From NCBI GenBank assembly GCA_034509735.1, contig JACGWO010000004.1, positions 9,219,395 through 9,283,394 of the forward strand: DNA of 64,000 bases. Reading direction: 5' to 3'. Position 1 is the stretch's first letter. Each line of letters starts with the position of its first letter. The translations under genes were made by a program, and so were the position numbers. Shown here in pieces: positions 11,230 through 23,580 of this stretch. The notes under the pieces were generated by a model, which did no database searches, was not told the DNA's origin, and saw only the letters and a program-made list of their open reading frames with translations. The stretch comes from Sesamum alatum. Its lineage: Eukaryota > Streptophyta > Magnoliopsida > Lamiales > Pedaliaceae.

Positions 11230-13315
11230 CATCTTTTTGCAATTTAACATTAGTGAAATAGTATTATGTTCATTATTTTATGCTATGCTTGCGGAAAACT
11301 AAATAACCGAAAAATTAAGCATCCTCGGGAACTGGGTTCGGGTATTTCAATGTTCGGCAGCATCGCTCAAAATTCGCTTACAGGGTTTTTGGGTCCCACT
11401 GGGCTAAGAATAATATGTTTGCGTTGTTTTTAATTGATAAATTAACATGTAAACTCAAAATCTATTTATTGGTAATCATAATATATAAAGTGTGTATCAA
11501 ATATAAATAATATATCCATATCCAAAGCATAAACGACATACACAATGCAATATAATGTTCGGCTCCAGTCTAACAAATAAAGACTAAACAATTTTATGGC
11601 ACAACAATATCTATTTTTTTATTTTATATTTCTATCATTTTTTTTTTGTTTAATTATGTTAAAATTTAAATAATTTATGCTTTAATTATTTGGAAATACC
11701 ATTCTTGTGTGCCTTGGCAAAAAGTCTACAATTAGGACTATCATTAATTTCAAATATTAATATATAATATACAAAAATTTGTCATTTAAGTGGAGTCATA
11801 TGAAAAATTAACTGTGTACTTAATTTTGTTACGAAAATTATTGACGTGTATGGCGTTCTAGTTAGATAGATTGACAATAACGACCACAACACATTCTATA
11901 CGTGTTTATTCTTTAACCAAACATAATAGAGGCGGTTAAAATAGATGGTTAACTAAAACTGATATCACAAACTAAAATTGTAAATGTGCAAAATTAGTGA
12001 TATAACTAAATTAACCAGATGGACTGGTTTATATACACTGACATTCGTACAAGCCAAAAATCACAATCATTTACTTGAATGTCCTCAATCTAACCAAAGG
12101 GCAAAATCAATTGTTTTTACTTATTAATTGTTTGTATGTCCTCAATAAATTGTATGTTAAATTAATTTCTTGAATGTCCTTAATAAAACCAGATGGACTG
12201 TTTTTTACTTGTTCATTGTTTGTAAAGCAAAGCCATCAATTAAGTCCGCCATTTCGGACTTCACTTGAAATTCTCCATAAAGCAAAGGGTAAAATCAACT
12301 TAAGAATATATATCCTATCTAATCTTTTCCAAGTCCATATTCACAATTAATAGTTCATATGTTATATTTAAAAAAAAAAAAAGGCATAAAGCTTTTATTT
12401 AATTTTACTCCATAGGTAGGCTTTTTCTCGCAGCATTTCATCCGATAAAGTTAATTTGCTAATATGTATGTGGTTGGTGAGAAACAAAATATAAAATTTT
12501 TCATAAAAAAACACACCCATATTGTAAAGCATCAACTCCACAAAAATCCATAAAACAACCATAATGACAACACCCAATAATCATCAATACAATCCACACA
12601 ATTACACAAGTCGTCTATGGCAGATAGTTCGTACACGCACTCAAGAAATTAACTATGAGTGTTTTTAAGAGATTATCCCTACTAAAGCATCATCCATAAA
12701 CACAACAGTAGAAAAAAAAACTTACACATTGACCAAACTAATGTGAAGTAACTTAGTGACAGGCACAACATTTCATTTGCAAGCAAATACTATTAAACCA
12801 TTATCGAGTACCTGGGAAAAACTGATAATTAGGCCGAATATTGAAAAGGCGAAAGTAGTGAAGATCACACTTAATTGCGTTCAACAACACTCAACTGATC
12901 ACCCGGTGTGTTTCCAACCTTGCTCAAACAAACATAAATGTAAAAGTCTGAAGCTTACAGTGCAGGAACGATAACTATGTCTGGTGGTTTATATAGACAA
13001 ATTCCCTACCCCTAGTCCAATTTTCACATTCCCAACAGTGAATACAAACAATAAACTAATCAATGCCAAGTAAAACAGATACAGCCTTTTTCTCCTGAAA
13101 AGCATAAAAGGCTGTGAAGAGTCATGACATTTAACATGTATCAAACAATTTTTTAAAAGGCTGCACATACTATTCTGACAAAAGCATAAATGCTACACAA
13201 TAATTTAGGGTAAAACAGTACTCAGCAGTAATGCGATGGGAACCCGTAATTCATAATATGTAAAAAATTAGTTCCAATAATGCAAAAAAAATGTATGAAA
13301 GAAATTACAGACTGG
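11230..13315. other. AT-rich region without recognised genes
   Basis: Low-complexity AT-rich sequence with a poly(A) run near 12370. Loosely repeated phrases containing gaatgtcctcaat occur at 12070-12190. No ORF here resembles a known family. Confidence 0.5.
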
Positions 13316-13319
13316 TTTG

Positions 13320-13760
13320 ACTGAGTTGGCTTCAATCCTGACTCGCCGAGTTGGCTTGCCGAGTCAAACTGACTCTTAAACTTGAGTTCGTGCTGGGCAT
13401 TTGCGTCTCCGCCATATCGCCGACGGTGGAAGGCCAGTCCACCATCTCAACGAACCATCCTCCAACCCGCGACCTGACTGGAAATCAGCAATGCCGTGGT
13501 CAAGGAACCATCTTCCAACGGACTGGCGAAATGTCCGCCTTATTGGTCAATGATGTCGCGGTTAGAGATGCAGAATATGAATGACGGTATACCTGTCGTC
13601 GAAATCAGTCGTGTTTCTTGGCGTCGACGGCAAGGTTCTCTCAACTGCGTTGTTAATGCCAGCGACGCGGTTGTTGGCGACCCGTCGTTCTCGTTAGATC
13701 GTGCGGCGCGACTGTCTCCATCAAGTTGTCAATGCAGCGGCTAACGCCGTTCACCTGCCG
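13320..13760. other. GC-rich block of unknown origin
   Basis: About 440 bp, clearly richer in CpG than its flanks, with overlapping frames at 13351-13584 and 13496-13744. The start has repeated gagttgg and gccgagt words. I do not recognise either protein. It could be a captured exon, a CpG-rich promoter relic or transposon DNA. No splice or domain evidence decides between these. Confidence 0.3.
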
Positions 13761-13854
13761 ACGGATCTATCACAAGGAGTAGGCGGCGGGGGAAATTGGA
13801 TGTTCTCGTCAGAGGTAGGTAACATAATGTGTTGAGGATGATTACTTAGGGCAC

Positions 13855-14000
13855 ACATTTTTTAGCAAAATGGGCTCAATACTACTCAGCTCCAAACATG
13901 GGGAAATGTCTGAACAAAAACACCAAGTCATGGTGTTTTGGTAAAACCCAACCAAAAGCCTTGTGTTGGCCCATCTTAGAGATGGGCCAAAAACAAGGCC
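13855..14000. repeat. Short dispersed repeat, copy 1
   Basis: The segment around cccatcttagagatgggcc followed by aaaacaaggc resembles 20030-20065 (cccatcctggagatggccc followed by aaaacaaaac). The shared core is itself an inverted repeat around aga/gga, suggesting a small non-autonomous element. Boundaries are not resolved. Confidence 0.35.
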
Positions 14001-14276
14001 AAACAAAGCGTTGGGGATCTCATAGAGATAAGAATGGCAAAGAGTTACCACCCATAATATAGTTTTCCATGTGAAATCGTAAAAATGGGGTATGGAGAAT
14101 TATTGTGTGGCCATCAAGCCGACTGGGAAAATGTTTCCAGAAAGACCACTTTAGAGTTGGTGGACTTTTGAACAAATAGTGAGAGTAATTTATGACTAAA
14201 AACAAAGTCATAGTTTATATTTAACATTAAGAATGAATTTTGATTTTATCTTTCTCTTATTTTGATGTAGATCATT

Positions 14277-14965
14277 ATGTCCAAAAATTGGCTTTCTGTT
14301 ATACTTGAGAATAATAGACTTGTTGGAACCAACTACGCCGATTGGCTACGGAATCTCAAAATCATTTTCGATTCTGAAAACTGCACCTATGTACTTGACA
14401 AACTTCCTCCCACCTCCTTGCCTGAGGGGTCAACTGATAACAAACACGAAAAGTTCGAGCGTTGGCATAGTGATGACTGTTGGGCACGTTGATCATGTTG
14501 ATATTCATGAGCAACGAGATAAAAAAATAACATACTCACTAAGATCACGCCTATGAGATCCATCACCATCTACAAGAGTTGTATGCGGTACAGGATCGAC
14601 ATACTATATCTGTTACGTCTAGGGAGTTCTTTAGGGCGAAGATGACCGAGCGTTCATCCTTACATGACCATTGTGTCAAGCTGCTCTCACTTGTTGAGAA
14701 ACTAAGTGGCTAAACATGATATTGGATAATGACACGTAATACTGTTGTGTTCCTCCAGTCTCTTCCTACTTCCTTTGATCAGTTTGTTGTTAACTACAAT
14801 ATGAATAATTTTGAGAGGTCTATCCCTAAGCTGATCAACAAGCTGGTTTAGTATGATGCGACGCTTAAGAAACCAACACCTATGATGCTTAGGGCCCCAT
14901 CCTCTTCCAAGTCCAAGGACAAGAAAGAAGGAGCCTGCACAAGCCCGGGACATAAAATGAGCAAC
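14277..14965 (+). pseudogene. Copia gag fragment
   Basis: Starts MSKNWLSVILENNRLVG and continues NYADWLRNLKIIF and YVLDKLPP, matching the gag N-terminus of the Copia at 35438-35761 (MSKNPLTMILETNKFNG). The downstream frame gives SLPTSFDQFVVNYNMN and a lysine-rich tail, as in Copia gag. Frameshifts near 14490 and 14560 and an in-frame tag near 14850 break it. Gag would form the particle that packages element RNA. No protease, integrase or RT follows; LTR sequence starts at about 15031 instead, so the internal region was deleted. It is the only plus-strand Copia gag in the window. Confidence 0.75.
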
Positions 14966-15030
14966 GAAATAGATAAATAAAATATTATAAGGGATCATAT
15001 CCCATGTCAATTGGGCTATTCGTTCACTTG

Positions 15031-16215
15031 TACACCAACTAGTTGATGCAACTCAAAGGATCAATACCTTTGAGAGTAGTGGAGTGTCCTAGCTTCAAAA
15101 GCTCCCTCCAACAATGGTTTCTTGCTTTGTCCACACATGACAATACTATGCTCTCTCTAGCAAGTCCACACAAAATACCAACTTGTATCTCTTTGAGCCT
15201 TGCTAGAAACTTAAAAGAGTGGAACGAGAAAAACACTTCTATGAAGTAGAAAGTGTTAATTTCTCAAGAAAAAAGTTTGAATCAATTTCAAGTTCTTGAG
15301 AGATGAAAAGAGATACAACTCATTGGAAGTAGAGATACACAAGAGAGTGGGGGAGAGAAATATAGATACACACACTTTGCAAACCCCCTATGAATGGCCA
15401 ACCACTCCCTTTAGAGAGAGTGGTTTGCTTCAAGTCAAGGGTAGGTGAGCTCCATTCATGATGATTCAAACCCATAATCAAGGAATTTTAATGCATGGTA
15501 ATCCCTATGTTCCCTTGAGGGTCCCTTGAGGCTTAATCACAATTTGGATTGAATACATTTTGACTTTGGGTTAGTATTAATTGATCCAATCAATTAATTT
15601 TAAGTCCACGTCAAATCTTTATTTAATTTTTGGACCTAAGATTAATTAATCCTATTAATTAATATCAAAGCCCACATATTTAATTAATCCAATTAATTAA
15701 TACTTTGCTATCACATAGGACCTCAATTGAATAATCCCATTATTCAAATGATTAATTTAAACTTCTTTAAATTAATCCTCTTTCTCTTTCGAAATTAATT
15801 CAATAATTAATTCCCATCCAAAATTACTTCCTTCAATTAATTTCCCAATATCGTTAGTGTCTTGTGTGTGACCCTTACAGGTCCACCTTCAGCTAGATTT
15901 AGACTTGTATTACATATAAATTTAATTCGACAACTAATTTTCTCTAGATTAATTAAATCATATTCAATTAATCACTCTTAATTAACTCATTAATCAAGAG
16001 TACCCGTTACCATGGGTGGTCGTCTAACAACAGTCCATGGCACTAAGAATAGGTGAAATTTGTGTGTGAACATTTAACTGTGCGCACTGTATGGATACGG
16101 TCCTTCTATCAAGCTATCTCCAGATCAATTTCTAGGAGACGAAATTCTAAATCGGTTCTCATACTTGAATTCGATAACTATATATTCACTCTTAACTGTG
16201 TTTCTCATTAATCAA
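15031..16215 (-). repeat. Family B-like LTR, left arm of an inverted pair
   Basis: Contains the LTR landmarks gtgtgtgaccctt, the ccatgggtggtcgtctaa block and actagtgg-type words in the same orientation as the other minus-oriented LTRs. Its sequence is repeated as the reverse complement at 16418-18849; for example gagagtagtggagtgtccta here and taggacactccactactctc there. Together the arms make a long imperfect palindrome with a spacer of roughly 200 bp. Confidence 0.65.
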
Positions 16216-16417
16216 CATGGAAAACTACTTTCACATTTGACCAACAGTTGTGGCCAATGACTTCCAGAGATTAACACAACCCAAAGCATATAGGAGATCG
16301 TCATTATCGCATGATGGGCGATGGGTTCCTTCTTGGAACGCACCAACCTCCATGTATGTTATGATTGCACTAGTCAAGTCTATGGATACAATTGTTAATC
16401 AAATAGAAAATTAGTTT

Positions 16418-18849
16418 TCCCTGTTGATTACTGAGAAATATAGTCAAGAGTGGGTACACAGTTATCGAAGTCAAGTACGGGAATCGATTTAGAATTTTGT
16501 GCGCTAGACTTTGATTGGGAGATAGCTTGATGGAAGGACTGTATCCGTACGGTATGTGCAGTTAAAGGTTCACACCAATTTACCTATTCTCTAGTGTCAT
16601 AGACCGTTTCTAGACGACCAGCTATGATAACAGGTACTCTTGAATTAATGAGTTGATCAAGAGTGATTAATTGAATATGATTCAATTAATCTAGAGCAAG
16701 TTAGTTGTCAGATTAAATTGTATATATAAAATAAGCTCAAAGTCTAGCTGAAGGTGGACCTATAAGGGTCACACATAGAACACTATGGTCATGTTTACCT
16801 GTCCCTATTGGATTAACTAGTATTATATTAACTCCACACTATCTATTGTATTAGCATGGATTGTATTATTGTAACAATTTGTTTACTTTGCATACACTAT
16901 TGGGGACAATAGGGTTAGACTATCGGGTAATTTTTTTTACATTCTTATATTTATAAAGGATTAAATCCAAAAGTTATATTTTTGCCCACAAGTTAGACAT
17001 GATAGGTTGTCAAATCACTCAACTTAATTAACTTTCTTCCTGACTGGCCTTCTGCATTCTTTGTGATGGAGGAACAACAATGTTTTGAATCTGAAGCATT
17101 CCGCCTCCCTTCTTCCCCTTCTTCCTATCCAAAACAAAGATCTTAACGTATAGTTGCTTCCGTTACAATCACCACCGCCGAGGGCGATCAGACATTTTGT
17201 TGCAAAAATATACCCGTTACAAAGTGAATCTTTACATACAAGACGCTTCAAAAAAGTGAATCTTTACATTGTCAGGGTTACATTGTGTAATAATCTGCAT
17301 AAAAATATACTAGTCAAACAAAGGAAACAATATCAAGGAGAGAGTACGATAAATACTACTTCTAATCGACACTAATATTATCATTACGTGAAAATTTGAA
17401 TCTTTACATACAAAACGATACTAAAAAATAGAAACTAAGATTTATTAGTCAGAAGATGATAAAATACCAAAACTCACATAGTTATTAAAAAGATAAATTG
17501 GTTTGTGGATAAAATCATTAAAATAACATAGTTTACCGGCTTCTTATCTCACGTTAGGAAAACTCAACATCACTAGATAATTCAAATTCTACGCAGAAAA
17601 ACAGAGAAGACGGCTATATTTTTATGAGAAAATGAGGAAGAAAAGCGTCGAGCTCACAAATGTACAAAACAGATGCTGAGAGAAGATCTCACCCTAGAGC
17701 TTCACAGAATACATCAATGGAGGAGAGAGAAATGAATAGAGTTGCCTTTTATTTTCATTTCCTTTTTGAAAGAGCATTAATTACTCCACAAATAAAATTT
17801 AAGACATAAAGATGGGAAAAAAAGAGAATGAGACATTAGATACGGGGACAAAAAAAAAAAATTGTAGGAGAAACAGTGGTCCCCACGTGTTACAATCCAA
17901 TCAATTTTGACAAGATTGTTGTAGGGGTCCAATATGGATTAATAGAGGGCCCTCTGCATTAATAGTGGGTTGCCGATTTTGCTTGTAAATAGCCAACTGG
18001 TGGTGATTAACCACTATATCCAGCCTAACAGGGGTTGGTAAATATGGCCAAATAATATTGTAGGAAATTAATTAGAGAATTATTTTCGGATCGAAATTAA
18101 TTATTAAATTAATTCTAAATTTTTTTTAAATTAATTATTTGAATAATTGAATTATTCAACTGAGGTCCTATATGATATGAAATCCAAAGTGTTAATTAAT
18201 TCGATTAATTAAATTTTTGGAATTTGGGATTATTTAATCATACGTCTAAGAATTAAATAAAAATTTGATGTGGACTTGGTATTAATTGATTGAATCAACT
18301 AATTATTAATTCAAAGTTAAAGTGTGTTTAATCCAAATTGTGGTCAATCCTCAAGGCGCCTCTCAAGGGACCATAAGGATCTACTATGCATTAAAGGCCT
18401 TTGATTAGGGGTTTGCATCCTCATGAGTAGAACTCACTTACCATCGACTTGAAGCAACCACCACCTTTATATATAGAGGGTGTTGGAGCCTTGGTGGTGA
18501 TATTATATATCTTACTTCATTTCTCTCTTATATCTCTATTCTTCTCAAAAGAGTTGTACTTCTCTTACACCCTCCTTAAGAGGTTGAAATTCAATCAAAG
18601 CTTTCTTATGAAACCTATAACACTTTCTACTTTATAGAAGTGTTGTTCTAGTACCATTCTCTTGAGTTTCGAGCAAGACTCAAAGAGACACAAGTTGATT
18701 TTTTGTCTGGACTTACTGGAGAGAGCATAACGTTGCTCTTGTGTTGACAAAGCAAGAAACCATTGTTGGAGGAGAGCTTTTGAACCTAGGACACTCCACT
18801 ACTCTCAAAGAGGTATTTACCTTTTTACTTGTATCTACTAGTTGGTGTT
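16418..18849 (+). repeat. Inverted LTR copy, right arm, interrupted
   Basis: Reverse complement of the 15031-16215 arm, split by an insertion at 16787-18049. The two outer pieces (16418-16786 and 18050-18849) rejoin smoothly when compared with the left arm. It ends at agttggtgt, the complement of acaccaact at the start of the left arm. Confidence 0.65.
16787..18049. mobile_element. 1.26-kb TIR element inserted in the LTR arm
   Basis: The left end reads ggtcatgtttacctgtccc, and the reverse complement of the right end reads ggccatatttaccaacccc. These imperfect terminal inverted repeats resemble PIF/Harbinger-type ends. The insertion interrupts the right LTR arm, which allows it to be delimited by comparison with the left arm. 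The target duplication is not clear. The interior includes a small unrecognised frame at 17024-17251 (minus) and no transposase, so it is non-autonomous. Confidence 0.5.
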
Positions 18850-18856
18850 GCAATTG

Positions 18857-19350
18857 TACGAATTGCCCGGTTGAGCGCAAAGGGGTATATATAGCGAAAT
18901 ACCCTGAATCCTTGTATCGACAAGATGGCTATCACTGTCCATAGTATCGGGGGAGGAGTAGAAAACCGGCAACTTCAAGAACGGACGTCCTTATCCCGAT
19001 TAAAGCCGAAGGGAATATCGGTTCAAAGGGCGGCACAAGGACACACTGACCGACGCGGGTCCCAAGGGGCAGTTAGGTAGCTTCGCCTTCAATAGCCCAC
19101 AGGCCTGGTTCCAAAGAGCAGGCCTGCTGTGCCATTTCCGGTCGCCTTCGAGCCAAACCCTTTTGGAGTTCGGCTCTCAGCTGCGGAACGAACTCTTTTG
19201 AGTCCGTTCCTTGTTCCCGGCGTAATGTTGTAAACTAGCCCTTCCCTACAGTCCGGTCTAGTATGATTTACTTCGCTCTCTCCGTTCACTACCATTCACT
19301 ATTGTTCGCTTCCTGCAACCCCCATCCTCTTAGGACGCAGGATATGATCC
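18857..19350. other. Probable mitochondrial DNA insertion (NUMT)
   Basis: About 500 bp of balanced base composition, abruptly different from the AT-rich flanks. It has the texture of plant mitochondrial intergenic DNA (long mixed-composition stretches, few AT runs). It starts right at the end of the inverted LTR arm. No mitochondrial gene was recognised, so the call rests on composition and general resemblance only. The frame at 19089-19295 is not a known protein. Confidence 0.4.
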
Positions 19351-19359
19351 CGGTTAATA

Positions 19360-20310
19360 TTTTATTTATTGTTTTTCTTGCTCTTTTAACGTCCTCAGCT
19401 TGTACCAATTCCTTCGTAGATTAGCTGACTTTTGTGGTCCCCATGTTCTAGATGTGCTCTTTTAGCACGAGGTATTAAAAGAGTAGATATAGTGATCCCA
19501 AGAGTAGACATGTGTAATTTTCTTATTATTTATATAATGGCCTCTGCTACCATTACTTTGTTTTATTTTTTTTTCAATGTATAAGACAACTTTATTCATG
19601 TCCTATATAAACAATTAAAATATTATCCTTGTATAGTCAGTGATAATCTTTTGCATTGTATAATGCACACTCATCTTCTGAAGGACACTTTGTTGGACTA
19701 CATATGTGAATCCTAAGCTAAAATTGAAATGAGTAATGACTACTTGATATAACTGGCCAAGCTGCACGTACGTTGAATAAGAAAGTTTTAAGTAATTCAC
19801 ATGTTGAATATGAATGATTTGTATGAACTTCTGTTGTTTATTTAATTTTAAGAAACATGTGTATGTGTTTTTTCCATATAAACATGATATGTGGATTAAT
19901 TAATGTATTTTGCATTCTTTATTTGCAGATGTACCATGAAATTAAAATGTGTGCAGGGGAGAGTTTGTTAACAATCCAAAAATTGATGTATAGAGGAGGA
20001 AAAAACATGCACTGTGTTTGGTTTTGGTTCAGCCCATCCTGGAGATGGCCCAAAACAAAACTATGTTTGGCGTACCCCCAAAGCATCTTGTCTGGCTGTT
20101 TTGGGTAGTTTTTAATCCAAACTACCCCCAAAACAATAATATATTATCTAATTCAATCCACCTACAGGCAAATAAATATTATTATATACATATGCATATT
20201 TATAAAAATATATAAACGAGACATGGTTTTAGAATAGCGTTTTGTCTCCCAATATACAACAAAATACATAGAACACTTTTTTTACACTATTTAAAATTAT
20301 CTCCAAATAA
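19360..20310. other. Region without recognised genes
   Basis: AT-rich DNA. It includes a second copy of the short dispersed repeat at about 19995-20070 (compare 13855-14000). The overlapping frames at 19857-20215 show no family motif. Confidence 0.4.
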
Positions 20311-20321
20311 ACCCAAACATA

Positions 20322-20672
20322 GGAAAATTGCATTTTACATCCCAAAACTTATATTGTTTGCAATTTTTGGTCCCATTAATTTTCGACGTAGCAATTTTAG
20401 TCCCCTAAGTCCACAAATGTTGCAATGTTAGTCCCATGGACATATTCCGTTAAAAACGTAACGGATGGCACGTGCTCCGTTAACTTAACCCATTTTTTAC
20501 TAGAAGCACGTTCCGTACACGTGCTCCATCCATTAAAGTTTTAACAGAATCTGTCTATGGGGCTAAAACTGCAACATTTGTGGACATATGGGACTAAAAT
20601 TGCTACGTTGAAAATTAATGGGATCAAAATCACAAAAGGTATAAGTTATGGGACGTAAAATGCAATTTTTCC
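20322..20672. mobile_element. Foldback MITE with 9-bp target duplication
   Basis: The left arm starts ggaaaattgcattttacat and the right arm is its near-complete reverse complement, giving a foldback of two ~160-bp arms. Flanks are ccaaacata (20313-20321) and ccaaacaca (20673-20681), a 9-bp duplication with one mismatch, as left by Mutator-type transposases. No ORF, so it is non-autonomous. Confidence 0.75.
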
Positions 20673-20849
20673 CCAAACACACACCATATTTATGTTTGTT
20701 TTTCTCTCTCTATCTCCACAAAATAAAACAAAACCAAACACAAAGCATCTATTTGGAGGAGTTGACTTAGACATCATCAACTTTGAATAATTTGTATGAA
20801 TTATATGGAGATGTGATAGGAGTAAAACTATTGTCCATTTTTATTATAA

Positions 20850-22345
20850 ACTACCTGGGTACTCGCTGGAGATAGGATTGAGGTTATTACATAATGATAG
20901 AAGTGATCCTGAAATAGGGGAGATAGTGAGGGTTTATGATGGGCTAGATGTCCCTATACCTATATACGTTGAAGAAGTTTGTGATCCTCTTCTTGTATTG
21001 GCACACAAAGGCAACATCCTTTTGAACATAGTACAGGAGGCGGCATGGATGAACAAATGAACTATTGATGTCCGGTATAGACTTCACTGGCGACTATGAA
21101 AGTATTGCAACTCAATAATTCAGGAATGAAGATAATGTATGGGAAAATGAGGTGGATGAAGGTAATATTCAGAACGAGACTGAAAATGCGAGGAATGAGG
21201 GAAACATTCAGAGGGAGGAGGAGAGGAAGAAAACATTATAAGGGAGAAAGAAAATGAGAGAGTAGAAGAAAATATGGGTATAGAGTTTGAGACTTCAATA
21301 AGATTGGGAGACGATAGTCATGAACCCTCAGATAAAGGGAAAAGAATGGTCACAAAAATGCATATGGATGAAGATGACGATGAAGATTGGAGGTATGAGT
21401 TTGATGATTTCTCTAATGCTAACTATACTCAACCACAATGGGCAGATGAGGAGGACACTGATGATAAGCCTGAGTTTGATCAAAATAGCTTGGTTTATGA
21501 AGGTATCGAGACATGTTGTTAAGATGACATCTTTCTTATGAAAAATCTCAGCAAGAGGCAGTTGATGATGAAGTTAAGAAAGATGTTGAAACATAAATCC
21601 AAATGACAAACATTAGCCACGATGCCAGTGCCAAAGACTGTCATTCCAAAGATGTAGCCTAGTACAGTGATCACCCAGGATAGAAGATGAGTTGTAGAGT
21701 TTTAGATGGAAGTGATCCCATGGCTGAGGGTGACTCCCATGCTCTTAAGCACCCATGTTTTAAAATAGGCACCAAGATGAAGACGTTTGAATTAGTTGTT
21801 AGAATGAAATCCGAAAGTGGCAAGGTGTTTAGAGAGGCATTGAGAGATTATTGTGTTCGACATGGCTATGACTTGCATTTCATAAGGAATGAGAACACAA
21901 GAACGAGTTTGGTGGAACATTTTCTTGACAAGTACATCGTGGACTTAGACAAAAAGACATCCATGTGTGCTATGCTCCAGCTATGTGGCTACCCTTGTTG
22001 CCATGCACATCTTGCAGTCACCGATAGAAGAGACAAATTAGAGGACTATGTGGATCAATGCTACAAGATGGAGGTCTATCTGAAAATTTATGAACATATG
22101 ATCCATGTGGTGCATGAACAGAGAGATTACGTTACGACCTCGTTTGAGCCTTTGCCACCTCCACATTTCAAAACAAAAAGGGGTAGTCCAATGAAATTCA
22201 AAAGAAAAGGTCTTGAATGAGCTTCAAAATCGTACATCAACAAGGAACAGTCTTACACGAATGTGCAGGAAATGTCTTCGAGCAGGCCACAATAAAGCGA
22301 CTTGCACCAATCCAACGCATCAAAAGTCTATTTTACAAGGTAGTT
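20850..22345 (+). pseudogene. MULE (MuDR-type) transposase lacking its catalytic core
   Basis: Parts in order: an N-terminal plant-MULE region at 20878-21060 (GLRLLHND then IYVEEVCD), an acidic linker at 21274-21522, then a frame at 21687-22220. That frame has the MuDR DNA-binding domain (PCFKIGTKMKTFELVVRMKS, then FREALRDYCVRHGYDLHFIRN). It runs straight into the SWIM zinc finger (MCAMLQLCGYPCCHAH) and the C-terminal EDYVDQCYKMEVYLKIYEH region. A CCHC knuckle (CRKCLRAGHNKATC, about 22264-22305) follows in another frame. The DDE catalytic domain expected between the MuDR and SWIM domains, normally a few hundred residues, is absent, yet the junction stays in frame. It could not transpose by itself. 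Stops and frameshifts separate the other parts. Confidence 0.8.
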
Positions 22346-23296
22346 AATTTATTTTCTAATTTTCCTTGAATATATATATATATATTATGTTTAGATATAA
22401 ATTTATTATGTTATTATATTTTTTTTCTCAGGGTACACATACAAATGAGGTTCCATAATACGATTTTCAAGGTACACATGCTACTCGACAAAGGTAAGTT
22501 AATTTTCAATATTTGTGATAATATATTACATTATTGTGATGCATTTTATTACTTTTCTCTTGTATATTATCAGGCTGCATCTGTAGAGACTCAACCAAGT
22601 CGTGTTTCCCAACAATCTAATGTCCCCTATTCACAAATACACAATCATCTCAATATTCAAGGAAAACAATGGTATAATGCTCTCAATCTTCGCGAAAAAA
22701 GACTATGAATTTTGTTGCTATTATTGTCGGGTTGAATTTTGTTGCTTTCATCTCAATTTTGTTGTTGCGTTTCCTCTAAATTCAGCTATGTTTTTGCTCT
22801 GAATTTTGTGTTGATGCATTTATGCTTCAAATTTTGTTGTCATCTGGTTCATTTAGCTTTTAGTTACTATCAAACATGGTGTGAAAATATAAGATTACCT
22901 AAAGCAAATATTACCTACATGAGATAATTACTAGCAGAGGAGGTGTGAATTACTTTGATTAACAATCTTACTTGGACCTATATAATTAACTTTGATTAAT
23001 ATGGTTCGGACAATTTATATTAATCTAGTTATGACATTCTCTGTGGACATGATTACTACTTTGGATGTGATTATGATGTGATAGATTAATGAATGATATT
23101 GGTTGAGATGAATGGTTGTAGGATAATATAATATTTTGTTTACTTACTATGATATGTCGTAGGATTATTTAATTTCTTGTTTACTAGCAATTGTATTAAT
23201 TTGTGATTTTAGAAGGATATGAATTAAATGATCAAAATAGTTGTAGGATAATATAATAATTTGGATCAATTTTTAGATGATTTGAATACAAGAATT
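22346..23296. other. AT-rich region without recognised genes
   Basis: Contains a short at run near 22370 and degenerate repeats of the word aattttgttg at 22730-22850. It probably includes the 3' part of the MULE element. No terminal repeat was identified. Confidence 0.4.
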
Positions 23297-23580
23297 AATT
23301 ATTGGAGACAGACAGACCGATAAAACTACAGTAGCCACAGATACGATTCTCAATCAACAAGGTCAAAATATAATATGTGTTTATGTAGCTATTGGGCAAA
23401 AAGCATCTTTTGTGGCTCAGGTAGTAACTACTTTACAAGAAAGGGGGGCGATGGAATACACTATTGTGGTAGCCGAAACGGCGGATTCCCCTGCTACATT
23501 ACAATACCTCGCTCCTTATACAGGAGCTGCTTTGGCTGAATATTTTATGTACCGTAGACAACACACTTTAATCGTTTATG
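23297..23580 (+). pseudogene. atpA: Plastid atpA fragment in the nucleus (NUPT)
   Basis: The sequence translates as the central part of the plastid ATP synthase alpha subunit: [20 protein letters not shown], then [40 protein letters not shown] and [11 protein letters not shown]. In the chloroplast this subunit is part of CF1 and carries a non-catalytic nucleotide site. Here only about 95 codons remain, without start or end. The Walker A motif is changed from GDRQTGKT to GDRQTDKT, and ERHTL is changed to RQHTL, so it is decayed. Nucleotide similarity to plastid DNA appears to stop near 23580. Confidence 0.9.

Noticed and set aside
17024..17251. 75-codon minus frame inside the TIR element
   Set aside because: No family resemblance and no conserved copy elsewhere in the window; kept only as an unexplained interior of the element.
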